A stretch of DNA of 64,000 bases from UBA8401 sp041665525 (GTDB lineage: Bacteria; Bacteroidota; Ignavibacteria; UBA10030; UBA8401), in assembly GCA_041665525.1 (NCBI GenBank), contig JBAYIS010000008.1, positions 62,001 through 126,000 of the forward strand. The letters are read 5' to 3'. Under the pieces are notes generated by a model. The model did not search any database. It had not been told where the DNA came from and saw only the letters and a list, made by a program, of their open reading frames with translations. The translations under genes were made by a program, and so were the position numbers. Shown here piece by piece: positions 17,901-26,100 of the stretch (its first letter is position 1; every line of letters begins with the position of its first letter).

Positions 17901-20900
17901 ACAGTACAATTCAATTGTTGACGATTGGAAATACCGGATTCGGTGACTTGCATTGGACGGTATCGCCGAATTATTCATCAGTCGCATCAACAGTGCTGAC
18001 GAGTCCGGTTTTTCGCTCCAAATCCGTTGCTGCGATGAAAAAGAATGCTCCTTTCAAGCGCATCCGGCCGAGTTCTTCCAGTCTGTACAGTTTTCCAAAC
18101 GTAAGCACAAACACAGGTCTACGATCGAATCGCAATACTGCTTCGTCACAGGCACCGTTGGCAAATATCCTGACGAAACTGAATGAAAATTACTCCAATG
18201 TCAGCAATATTATTCCAAACCGGTACGATTTTGAAGAAGGGATAAGCGGTACGAGCATCAGTGACGGCGGCAACGATATGTATGACGGCGGGAATTCGTT
18301 ATTCACGTCGTTGGGCGGCGCGCTGACCTATTCCGATAATGCCATTAGTACCAGTTCGTACCTCGGTGCAACAGGCGCTTACTTCACCAGAAAATTCAAT
18401 GGGTTGTTTGTCTTTGTTGCCGACATTCAAGGTGTAAATTATTTTGAAATTAACGGCAACCTTGGCGCCGATGGAAGTGGATCCGCAGACGGTGCAGTAC
18501 TGGAAACGGAACTTTATGGGATCCATTACCGTGGTTTTGTGAAAAGGGTGTTTAATGCCGGTGATCCGTCGATTAACCATCTGGTGATTGTTGCGGATGA
18601 TCCGACGGCGACACACGAGTTTTCCACCAATACGAATGATGATTATCACCGTGTCACACAGCTGCAGAACAGCACTCGGATATACTACTTGCTATATGCC
18701 GGGTCGAGTGGATACTATATTGACAATGCTGCCACACTGGCGATCATGAATGAGTTTTTGAATTCAATGGATCTGATTCCAGAATGGCTGCGTGTTGCAC
18801 CTGTCTCCGGAACAGTGACCGCAGGATCGACACAGGACGTTTCGGTAAAGTTCAACGCCATTGGCATGCGCGGCGGGGATTATGCCGCAGCATTGTCAGT
18901 CACAAGTAACGATCCGGTGTCCAGTCAGAAGAACGTTCCGGTAAAATTACATGTCACAGGTCGTCCGGTAATTCATGTGTCACCCGACAGCATTCATTTT
19001 GGGAATGTGTTTGTCGGAATGCCGCAAACAGATACTGTGATGTTTAAAAATACCGGCAGCGACCCGTTGATCGTGAGCTCGATTGTTTCTTCAAATGCCG
19101 CGTATACGATGAATATAACCGGCTTTACGATTCCTATCGGAGAACAACAACCGATAGTGGTGACCTTTAATCCGACAGATTCGGTTGAGTATAGCGGTGC
19201 GTTGTCGATCACCAGTAATGATACTGTGAGAGGGATTGTCACTATAGCATTGACCGGTCGCGGTATCTATCCGCCGGTTATGACGGTCGATCCCGACTCG
19301 TTCATTGTTTCACTCAAAGAGGGAGACAGCACGCTTCAAACGCTGTCGATAGGAAACTCGGGCAACGGAGTATTGGAGTTTTCCACAGGTATTCACCAAT
19401 CTGCAATTAAAGGAAAACTGCCGAATACTGTATCGGCAAAGGATATTGCGATGTTAAAGAAATCTTCGTCCGCATTATCCGGTCAATTATTCCCGGAGCA
19501 AAATCGCAACCGTCATCGCTCCAATGATGAACAGGTAGTGATGCATTCTACATCCATTGGAGGAGTGCTGAAAGATATCACCCTTCCAGCCAGCGGATGG
19601 ACCGGAATGACAAGTGTTTCGTCAACATTATATGCCTTAAACTATAACAACGGAATGCTCTACCAGGTCAATCCGGACGATGGCACACTGCTTACTTCGG
19701 TATACCTGAGTTTTCAGCCCTATAGTCTTGCATTCGACGGACAATATTTCTGGATATCGAATACAAGCAATAATATTGTGGCATATAACTCATCCGGTAC
19801 AATGATTAAATCCTTTACGACATCCATTCCTTCCTACAAAGCACTTGCGTGGGATGGAGAATACTTCTGGTATTGTCCGGCATTTTTACAGAATCCAACA
19901 ATTTACAAATCTGATGCTTCGGGTAATGTGGTTGCTTCGTACAATGCTGGCATCGGCCAACAGATAAGTTCAATGGTTTGGGCAGCAGGCAGTTTATGGG
20001 TAATTGACGTGCAGACCAAAGTTGTGAAACAATTGAATTTGTCAAGCGGAACAGTCGTGGTGGAAAACACCTTCACCGCACCGAATATGGAATACGTTTA
20101 TGCCATGGCGCATAATGGTTCGGATCTGCTGACATTGGATTGGGCCGGACATCTCTACTATCTGGATGACGGAAATGCAGGCGGGACTTGGTTGAGTGTG
20201 AATCCAGTCTCCGGTACTGTCAACCCGGGCGGCACGGCATTGCTTGATGTGCAGTTGAATGCACTGAAGTTGATGGCAGGAGAATATCGTTCCGTGATCT
20301 CTGTTTCCAGCAACGATCCGTTGAACAGTCCGAAGAACGTACAGGTGAATCTTTCTGTTACGCCGGGAGACCGTCCGGCTATCGTACTCTCGGATGATTC
20401 ATTGCGTGTTGCAATGGTTGGGGATGCTTCGGAAACAGTCAGTTTCTATATCAAGAATGCCGGCACACAGCCGTTGAATTTCTCGTTGAGCGATACGACG
20501 CTGATGATGATAATGAAACAGTATTCCAATGAAGACGGTTCAGCGGCAACTGGAAAAATGAAAGATGCGGCAAATGTTCGTATCAAAAAGATTGGCATCC
20601 AGAGACCGGAAGTACCGACGAACACACGCGCTGTGCACAGCCGGACCTTCGGTACGGCAGGCGCTCGGTTGATCGAACGAGAACTGGATGGTGGAATGAT
20701 TTTGCAAAAACGCAACCCGAACCATTCTCCGGCCAATGTCAGCTGGCTGTCGGAAGATCCGATAAACGGTTCTGTGGCTCCCGGCGACAGTGTGAAGATC
20801 AATGTAACGTTTGATGGCGCGGGCCTTGCTGCGGGTCTTTATCATGCCATGATCCGAGTTGCAAGCAACGATCCTTTCAGAAGTGTTGTAACGGTGAATG

Positions 20901-23008
20901 CGTCTCTTACGAAGCTGTTGAACAATTTCACCACCGATGACAATGATAACAATGCGTTCGCCGGTGTTCCGGATTTTGATATGGACACATATCTCTATAA
21001 TGACGATGTCACGGCACCGATTGAATTCAACATCTTTGTTGATGAAGATTCGATTCATACCGTACAGTTGAACATGCTGGTATGGGATGTGGATTGGGCG
21101 GGAGGTGAAAGAGATTCAGTCGTATTTAACGGTCATTTCGTCGGATATTTAACAGGAGCGGATGGTGAATGGAGCACTTCCATTTTCCGCATCGATCCTG
21201 CATGGGTTGTCCCCGGTCCGAACGGAAAAAATAGAGTCCAAGTCTATATCGATATCCTGAACCTTCATAATTGGGCGGTCAGTGTTGACTGGGGTCAACT
21301 GGTTATCAACGGATCTGCCGGTATGGCATTCTTCCGGTATGTGAATACGGATAACACTATCTACGCACCAGGTGATTCAATTTTGGTGACGGAAGAAGTC
21401 GATACCGATTCTCTTCCTATGGCTGTCCGTGTTGAGACTGATATTGTCGATCCGTCAGATAATATCATTTTGGGAACCAACAGGATGATTACAGTGACTA
21501 CCGGCAACGAACCATTCACCGAACAGTTTATGCTGCCGGGCGGACTCGCCTATGGTGTATACAGGGTTTTGACTATCGTATACGATGCTGTGACCGATCT
21601 GCAGCAGGATCTTCGATATACAGAATTCACCATAGCGCTTCCGACTCCGACGAATGTTTTTGCCGGAACCGGATTCGATGCAATGGTACCGTTAACATGG
21701 GATCTGGAATCGAATTTTGAGGTCTCTCCACGTCCTCTCATTGATATTAGGATCGGTGACGATGCGGAACAAATAGCCGTTGCAAAGAGAAGGCTTGTAA
21801 AAAAATTAAAGGATGAAATGACAAAGCTGCCGTTCCGTACGAAGCACGATGCAGCTATGTCAACGGTAAACCTTCAGTATTTTAATATCTTCCGAGGCAC
21901 GAAATCCGGCGGCCCGTACGCGTTTCTCACATCTGTTTCGATGACTGGCCGGACATATTTCGACCATGGTGATTATATCGATACCAGCGTGGTAAATGGT
22001 CAGACATACTATTACGTCTTAACTGCAGTGTATGAAAACGGAGAGAGCGACTCTTCGGCGGAAGTGACCGCTTCACCTGTTGCCGAAGGACAAATGTATC
22101 ATTCAACATTTACTACAACAGTTCCAGTATTGGATGGCAACGTTGTTGCCGGAGAATGGGATGATGCCGCAAGCTTTGAAATCCAGTTGCCCGGACATCC
22201 GCAACCGGTCATAGCGAAATTCAAGAATTCGGCAACCACCCTGTACCTGGCAATTGACGACATACACAATACCACTACCGCAGATTTCAACGAGGTTGGA
22301 TTCTATTTTGATTCCGATAATAACGATACGTGGGATACTGATACATTGACGAGAGAAGGAAACTTCTGGATTAATTTTATTAACGACTCAACTTGGACGG
22401 TGTTTCGCGGAATATTCGGTAACTATCCACAAGTGGGCTTCGCTGGGACAAGGACGAATCCGGCGGGGGTGAAAGCGCACGCATCAATTCTGAGCGGACA
22501 TGTGCAGTATGAGATATCATTTGACCGCGGATCAGAATATTTCCAAACGGCAGGGGATTCAATTGGCCTGTGGTTATTTACACATGATGATTCAGCGAAG
22601 GCCAATTTCTATTACCATTTCAATGGATCTATGCCGCTAGGGAGTATTTGGAGTGCCCCAAAAACGTATGGAACGCTTGTTCTCGGGAATATTCTCGGTG
22701 CTGAAGAGAATAACACGGAAGCATTGCCGAAATCGTTTGCACTGAGCCAGAACTATCCTAATCCGTTCAATCCTTCAACGACCATCCTATACGATTTGCC
22801 GAAGGATGCCAATGTTACATTGAAGATCTACAATGTTCTTGGTGAAGAAGTCGCCACGATTGTGAACGATAACAAGAGCGCCGGGTATCACAGCGTTGTG
22901 TGGAATGGGAGGACAAATAAAGGAATTGCCGCTGCATCCGGAATCTACTTCTATCACCTGTCGGCGGGAGACTTTAAGAGAACATTGAAGATGATCTTGC
23001 TCAAATGA
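11969..23008 (+). CDS. Giant secreted M6-family metalloprotease with repeated Hydin-like modules and T9SS sorting domain
   Basis: The 3,679-residue protein starts with a signal peptide (YFLFCVTLLIFLSSSLLFSS) after a GGGGG-containing ribosome-binding region. The catalytic domain (about residues 80-470) is an M6 immune-inhibitor-A-type metalloprotease; HELGH at 265-269 is the zinc site, followed by FGLPDLYD. From about 480 the protein repeats a module: a GKPVI...PDS domain of the ASPM/SPD-2/Hydin ('choice-of-anchor D') type, a second strand unit ending TIGNxGxGxL, an unrelated insert, then a W-x-SV-x-PVSGxVxPG domain. Five such rounds are seen. The inserts include a concanavalin-like domain and two beta-propellers. 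Later come a fibronectin-like region, a DOMON-like domain and a C-terminal type IX secretion sorting domain (NYPNPFNPST...). It is likely exported and anchored or released at the cell surface. Its substrates are unknown. Confidence 0.9.
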   Translation: MNSVQRYFLFCVTLLIFLSSSLLFSSVPAHPRVQRLLQEKKIVTPYYLQNRTNLLKRGVNAPWQSKELQLKSKSSPRSMTRTLGPSLTPSGMWKALILVVKFSDKAQSVTPDYFDSLIFGNATGTMRDFYSKVSYNNLDIVTVNMPSSVGWMTMPQTYSYYVSGQNGFGSYPQNAQRLVEDALAAADSSVDYSQYDNDNDGYVDALFVVHTGPGAEFTGSNNDIWSHAWTTSTPQFRDGVNIFRYSMEPEYWAAPGDMTCGVFAHELGHAGFGLPDLYDVDYSSSGLGRWSLMAGGSWNGAGGLGESPAFPDAWSHYQMGYIAPENIITNSINRPIQNIENVPVALRLWTNGTLGSQYFLIENRQQVGYDTYLPGNGLLVYHIDESIASDNQNEWYPGHTSSGHYLVALEQADGLYELDKGINSGNAADPFPGTTNNSFFSNTTLPNSNDYSNADTKVRVQSISNSGATMYADVSVGLVFGKPEIVVREDTLHFGLAGIGSSKTDTLIIDNYGSDSLIVSNITSNNPSYVPAVTSFLLSAGSTKKIPVTFTPIDTMMYYGALTITSNDTSHPVVNVAMIGAGVYAPVITISPDSFMVMLGEGDSVIQTMTIGNSGQGTLYWNGDGAAATAFLNPSRDRRNDRIRPISDVRYMEKISDRAIKRSMISGAATLTGDFYDNFEDGDLEGWNINGAAGVREITSSTSAIGTKSFHYQNSTLGHSHGISRDFLSEYQPEYAGFYVRTSTNFKAGGYFRIDTDESLMNIIWFFADPTGKFYVNDDVSGDNTFVYNALQWYHVEFRNIDWTNKNFDYYVDNQLIKADIPFRNAAIANRAARLFLYNFDSTEAWWDAITVGKRSDWISVSPVSGIVEPGATQEVAVKFSAGELPGGDYHSVIAIGSNDPSNNPKIVPASMHITGKPVIAFTPDSMNSGIVFIGGNKVDTLTVRNAGSEPLMINSITTNNAAFVAEPTGFTLSAGAKQQVLITFTPSDTVVYTGMLTVESNDSTRPTVEIPLSGRGAYAPIITVVPDSLFVALGQGDSAVTIMTIGNIGQGPLNWNTGFGPAVAPLAVDQTQWKHAPAVVQQFRSSTYPKKNSKKLPIRTNNFSSISYGFPLYAAKANGIYKIDPNNGTMQLFFPMALSGGPDGVAYDGNYVYVINGFGLNKIIRIDASLTTIVDTIDVNFSGSIDGLATDGRYVYALDYTYDKLYAVDIQTQSISAVLNLSAQGIGGGVTFASRRNSIFVANFDLQILEIDRSNGSVIHMIPSIGINVVGLGYSNSANVLLATNGEFVYVLNPDNGEILNTFAGSYWGLAADEANGAFISISPVAGIVAPGSTQDVEVRFNATDLPGGDYPSVISIKSNDPVNNPKNIPAAMHVIGKPVIAVHPDSLLLGTVFVGMQKTDTVLVKNIGSEPLMINSITSDNAAFVPEPTSFTLSAGALQPVVVTFTPTDSISYIGNLTITSNDSSRLSTGVSLAGRGIYAPVITVSPDSLFATLGQGDSTIQLMTIGNTGQGTLNWSINGFVSGSGTSPYRPKPLTVKPVSQKRQVSTKVRKISPLASGTYSGALQFGITNFGEIMPFQFPVGTEHLQHGTYASGYTLAYTILGTNVIAYAGYDQRNYLLPVSYTETVNTGTEKLIEVLMRTLDNALEIKRTFGYRVTDQFITITTQISNIGPNSATNIVFKEWTDWDMNGSFDNEWGFDSLRTMLYAKEIQYATIISAQTPNKIDMNGWDDIYRWETNEDVPPGTVNSYDGLALLHFSLADIASNTSQTINTVYASAQSLSELQSVVDQAVSHHWITFAPISGIVPPGGSQIVDVKFSAVNLRSGDYRSSVAINSNDPVNNPKKLDAKLHVIGKPVIVVSPDSVNAGTVFTGSSRVDTVIIRNTGSDVLNVTSITSSIAEFTVAPVNFTVAAGSWQYVVVTFTPSDSIEFNGTITIVSNDSLRSNVEIPVIGRGIYPPVMTVFPDSLSASIAESDSTIQLLTIGNTGFGDLHWTVSPNYSSVASTVLTSPVFRSKSVAAMKKNAPFKRIRPSSSSLYSFPNVSTNTGLRSNRNTASSQAPLANILTKLNENYSNVSNIIPNRYDFEEGISGTSISDGGNDMYDGGNSLFTSLGGALTYSDNAISTSSYLGATGAYFTRKFNGLFVFVADIQGVNYFEINGNLGADGSGSADGAVLETELYGIHYRGFVKRVFNAGDPSINHLVIVADDPTATHEFSTNTNDDYHRVTQLQNSTRIYYLLYAGSSGYYIDNAATLAIMNEFLNSMDLIPEWLRVAPVSGTVTAGSTQDVSVKFNAIGMRGGDYAAALSVTSNDPVSSQKNVPVKLHVTGRPVIHVSPDSIHFGNVFVGMPQTDTVMFKNTGSDPLIVSSIVSSNAAYTMNITGFTIPIGEQQPIVVTFNPTDSVEYSGALSITSNDTVRGIVTIALTGRGIYPPVMTVDPDSFIVSLKEGDSTLQTLSIGNSGNGVLEFSTGIHQSAIKGKLPNTVSAKDIAMLKKSSSALSGQLFPEQNRNRHRSNDEQVVMHSTSIGGVLKDITLPASGWTGMTSVSSTLYALNYNNGMLYQVNPDDGTLLTSVYLSFQPYSLAFDGQYFWISNTSNNIVAYNSSGTMIKSFTTSIPSYKALAWDGEYFWYCPAFLQNPTIYKSDASGNVVASYNAGIGQQISSMVWAAGSLWVIDVQTKVVKQLNLSSGTVVVENTFTAPNMEYVYAMAHNGSDLLTLDWAGHLYYLDDGNAGGTWLSVNPVSGTVNPGGTALLDVQLNALKLMAGEYRSVISVSSNDPLNSPKNVQVNLSVTPGDRPAIVLSDDSLRVAMVGDASETVSFYIKNAGTQPLNFSLSDTTLMMIMKQYSNEDGSAATGKMKDAANVRIKKIGIQRPEVPTNTRAVHSRTFGTAGARLIERELDGGMILQKRNPNHSPANVSWLSEDPINGSVAPGDSVKINVTFDGAGLAAGLYHAMIRVASNDPFRSVVTVNASLTKLLNNFTTDDNDNNAFAGVPDFDMDTYLYNDDVTAPIEFNIFVDEDSIHTVQLNMLVWDVDWAGGERDSVVFNGHFVGYLTGADGEWSTSIFRIDPAWVVPGPNGKNRVQVYIDILNLHNWAVSVDWGQLVINGSAGMAFFRYVNTDNTIYAPGDSILVTEEVDTDSLPMAVRVETDIVDPSDNIILGTNRMITVTTGNEPFTEQFMLPGGLAYGVYRVLTIVYDAVTDLQQDLRYTEFTIALPTPTNVFAGTGFDAMVPLTWDLESNFEVSPRPLIDIRIGDDAEQIAVAKRRLVKKLKDEMTKLPFRTKHDAAMSTVNLQYFNIFRGTKSGGPYAFLTSVSMTGRTYFDHGDYIDTSVVNGQTYYYVLTAVYENGESDSSAEVTASPVAEGQMYHSTFTTTVPVLDGNVVAGEWDDAASFEIQLPGHPQPVIAKFKNSATTLYLAIDDIHNTTTADFNEVGFYFDSDNNDTWDTDTLTREGNFWINFINDSTWTVFRGIFGNYPQVGFAGTRTNPAGVKAHASILSGHVQYEISFDRGSEYFQTAGDSIGLWLFTHDDSAKANFYYHFNGSMPLGSIWSAPKTYGTLVLGNILGAEENNTEALPKSFALSQNYPNPFNPSTTILYDLPKDANVTLKIYNVLGEEVATIVNDNKSAGYHSVVWNGRTNKGIAAASGIYFYHLSAGDFKRTLKMILLK
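13405..20930 (+). repeat. Five-fold Hydin-like module array with different inserts, inside the giant protease
   Basis: Module starts are near 13405, 14713, 16100, 17530 and 18960. Each begins with a line like GKPVIxVxPDS, contains the phrase ITSNNAAFxxxPTxFTLSAG, runs into a second unit ending TIGNxGQGxLxW, and closes with WISVSPVSGIVxPGxTQDV and SNDPxNNPKxxP. Between the TIGN unit and the closing unit lies an insert of roughly 700-830 bases: about 13832-14530 (NFEDGDLEGW, concanavalin-like), 15137-15925 (beta-propeller), 16521-17350 (unknown), 17957-18780 (unknown, YDFEEGISGTS) and 19381-20185 (beta-propeller). A shortened sixth copy follows at about 20365-20930. Confidence 0.8.
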
Positions 23009-23085
23009 AAACGGGGATGGGAAAAAAGCTATGCTGGGATTCTTGACTGCAGCGTAGTATTCAAACCATTATTTCATGAGAGGAG

Positions 23086-23128
23086 TGCTGTGAGTGTTGC
23101 GTTGTGCGCATTCACAGCATTTTTTTTT
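23086..23128 (+). terminator. Intrinsic terminator of the giant protease gene
   Basis: A stem pairs TGCTGTGAGTG (23086-23096) with CATTCACAGCA (23109-23119), one G-T pair included, and is followed by a run of nine T residues (23120-23128). It lies 78 bases after the protease stop. The T-run overlaps the stop codon of the convergent Lhr helicase gene. Confidence 0.8.
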
Positions 23129-26100
23129 AACGGAGATCTAATCTCATTGTCTGCATTCTGTCACGGTAAAAGCCGAGTGATTTCAATAGTTCTGCAGCCG
23201 AAGATTCTCCCGGCCGTTGTGTATTGCAATATTCGATAATGATCTCATTCCTGTCTGGATAGGAACTGCGCAGCAGATTCACATACTGTGCCAATCCTTG
23301 TCGGACCGCATCTGTCACCAACGGAATAAACACTCTCATTCCAAAACTTTCTATCCAAACAATCGGAACTCCATTCTCGATAATGATATGATTGCCCGGG
23401 ATGCGGGTGATCCGGATTATTGGATCGATGAACGGTGCGGAATCTAAACCAGTGCCGTAGGGATTTGCAGGATCGCATGCATTGAGAACAATCGGTGGAT
23501 CATTCTTGACCGGGCGCGCTTTAATCTCATCCATGAATCGGACAGCATCGGGATGTGCAAACTGCATTCCGGAAAGTCCTTCAACAAAATATCCCCGGCG
23601 AATCTCTCCGCGCATTTCCATCCGTTGAAATACCATCGCAAGTACAGACCAGGGCAGTAAATTTTCCTCCCGCTTTGCGATTTCCCGTGCAACTATTCCA
23701 TAACGGTTTAATAACTGTTCAGCCTGACGACGTATTTTTTCTTCATCACTGACGGCTGTTCCAAGGATACTCTTCGTGTGGACAAGAGACCAGCGCCCGT
23801 TCCAACCGGGAACCTGCTTTAACGCGGTCCGGACACTTTTCATCGCTGTAGAACGGAGCGGATTACGACGCGGATTTACGATCTCGATTCGTTCCGGCGG
23901 CAATTCACTGTCGATGGTTCTAAACCGTTTCACATGTAACGCCTCGTCAACAATATCATTTGTGATAAGGCTGCGCCAGAACAGTTCCGACAAAGAACGG
24001 TTGATCGCAGCGAGGGAATACGATGTTCCTTCCCGTATATCGGTAAGATAGGATGCACCGTTCTCTTTTATGAATTGATAGATCTCCATACTATGTTTTG
24101 ATAGTCCTTCCAAGGCGAGCTCTTTTGGAGCGATAAAGTATATACCCTCATTTCGGCGGATCCATTGGGATCTTCCGCTATCAGTTCCGATACAAAAATA
24201 TTCTCCTCGCTGAGCACATTGACGCAGCAGTCTGCCGTCATATCTCTGGAATCGGCCGCTGAGGATCTCCGCTTCCCATAGTTCCGATGATGCCGAATAA
24301 CTTTGTAATGCATCCAGAACATCTATCATCCCGTTCTCATCGTTTACTTGCGCCGAAGGATGGCGATGCTGCCACTGCAGCAGCAACCGGGTGAATTCGG
24401 GAATCGTCGCCGGTTTAATCTCCTTGCGAAGGATGGAGATTGATGCCCGGTGGATCCGTTCGAGATTAGGGCGATATGACCACTGTTCAGCCGAACTTTC
24501 GTTCGTCAGGATGCCGTGGACGATATTCTCTGTTTCAGCAAGTGTTTGCAGAATCCCTTCGCATTCATTAATGGAAAGTGCAAAACGGTCAGCAATATTG
24601 ATGCACGTTAGCACTCCGCGGGAACGGAGCATTCTCATGATGACGTACCGCAGCGCTTCATCCTTCTCGATCCGGGCATCCCGGAGATAATCCGGCAGTT
24701 GTGCAATGATCTCCGTTCCGATATTGCTGATAGAACGGTAAAGCGGTACCTCTTCCGCAGAGATGAAGAATTCATTTCTGCCGATAGTAATTGGTATGAT
24801 GATCCCGCGATTGGATAGTTCTGTGGTGAATGCGGTATTTGTTGTGCGGTCCGATACTTCCACAACCGAAAGTTCTCCGAGCCGCAGAAATACTTCCATC
24901 AATTCTACAGGGGTCCGTGCGCGGCGAGTTGCAGATATGAACTGCAATTGTTCTTCCACTTTTTCTACGGCATCGTTCCGCACGACGGATCTCACTGCTT
25001 CAAGGTTCACTACTTCGGCAAGAATCTCTCTATTCAACAGCGCACTTTGCTGAAATGAGTTCTGTTTTGGATCATCCCATTCATACATATAAACAGCGGC
25101 AAAATCGAACAGCAATGTTGATGCAAAGGGAGAGGGTGTTTCATTCTGCACGGTGTGCACCCGTATCGTCTCAGATTCGATCGCCGCAATGATCTCTTTG
25201 AAATGCTCGAAGTCCAGCACATCGGTCAAGCATTCGCGGACAGTTTCGATGACGATCGGAAAATCGTTGTACTGACGGACGATCTGCAGCAGGTCGGCAG
25301 ATTTGAGACGTTGCAAAAAGAAGGGGCGGCGTTTTCCCGGAGAACCTTTTGGCAGCAACAGTGCACGTTCGGCGTTTTGGCGGAAGAGCGCACCGAAAAG
25401 TGGTGAAGACGGAATCTGTTGCAGCACTATCTCCTGGGCAATCTGCGACGTAATTCCAGAAAAAAGGTCGAGCGGCAGCCGTTCCGCATCGGAGCAACGG
25501 AACAGGATACCGTCATTGTTATAGAGCATCTGTACTTCAATGTTCAGGCGCTGCTGCAGCAGATAGGACAGGACAATCCCCAGCAGTCCATTGACACCTT
25601 TTCCATAGCAGGAATGAACGACAATACGCGGATCACCGACTTCATCCCTGAATCCTTCGACGACAATATTTTTGTGAGAGGGAACGATTCGTGTTGATTC
25701 ACGCTGCTCATCTAAATAGCTGATGATATTACGGGAAGAGTTTGCATCAACCGGGAAATCTTCCAGATAGGCAGTTTGACCGCCATGGTCCTTTTCCGAC
25801 ATTTGTTCCATGAATTCGCCGATGCGTACGCCGAGTTCGTAAGTTCTGCCGATCCCTTCGCCGCGCCAGAACGGCATCCGTGCCGGTTGTCCGGGGGCAG
25901 GAGAGACAATCACCTTGTTCGCATCGATATCCATCATTCTCCAGACATTCGAACCGAGGATGAATGTATCTCCAGTACGGCTTTCGTAGATGAATTCTTC
26001 GTCGACCTCGCCTACTTTCGTTTTCTGATCCTCCAGGTAAACGCCGAAATATCCGCGGTCCGGAATTGTTCCCGCATTGGTGATTGCCAACAGCGTGGAG

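Noticed and set aside
13405..20930. CRISPR or tandem DNA repeat
   Set aside because: The repeats are long protein modules with diverged DNA, not short identical repeats with spacers.
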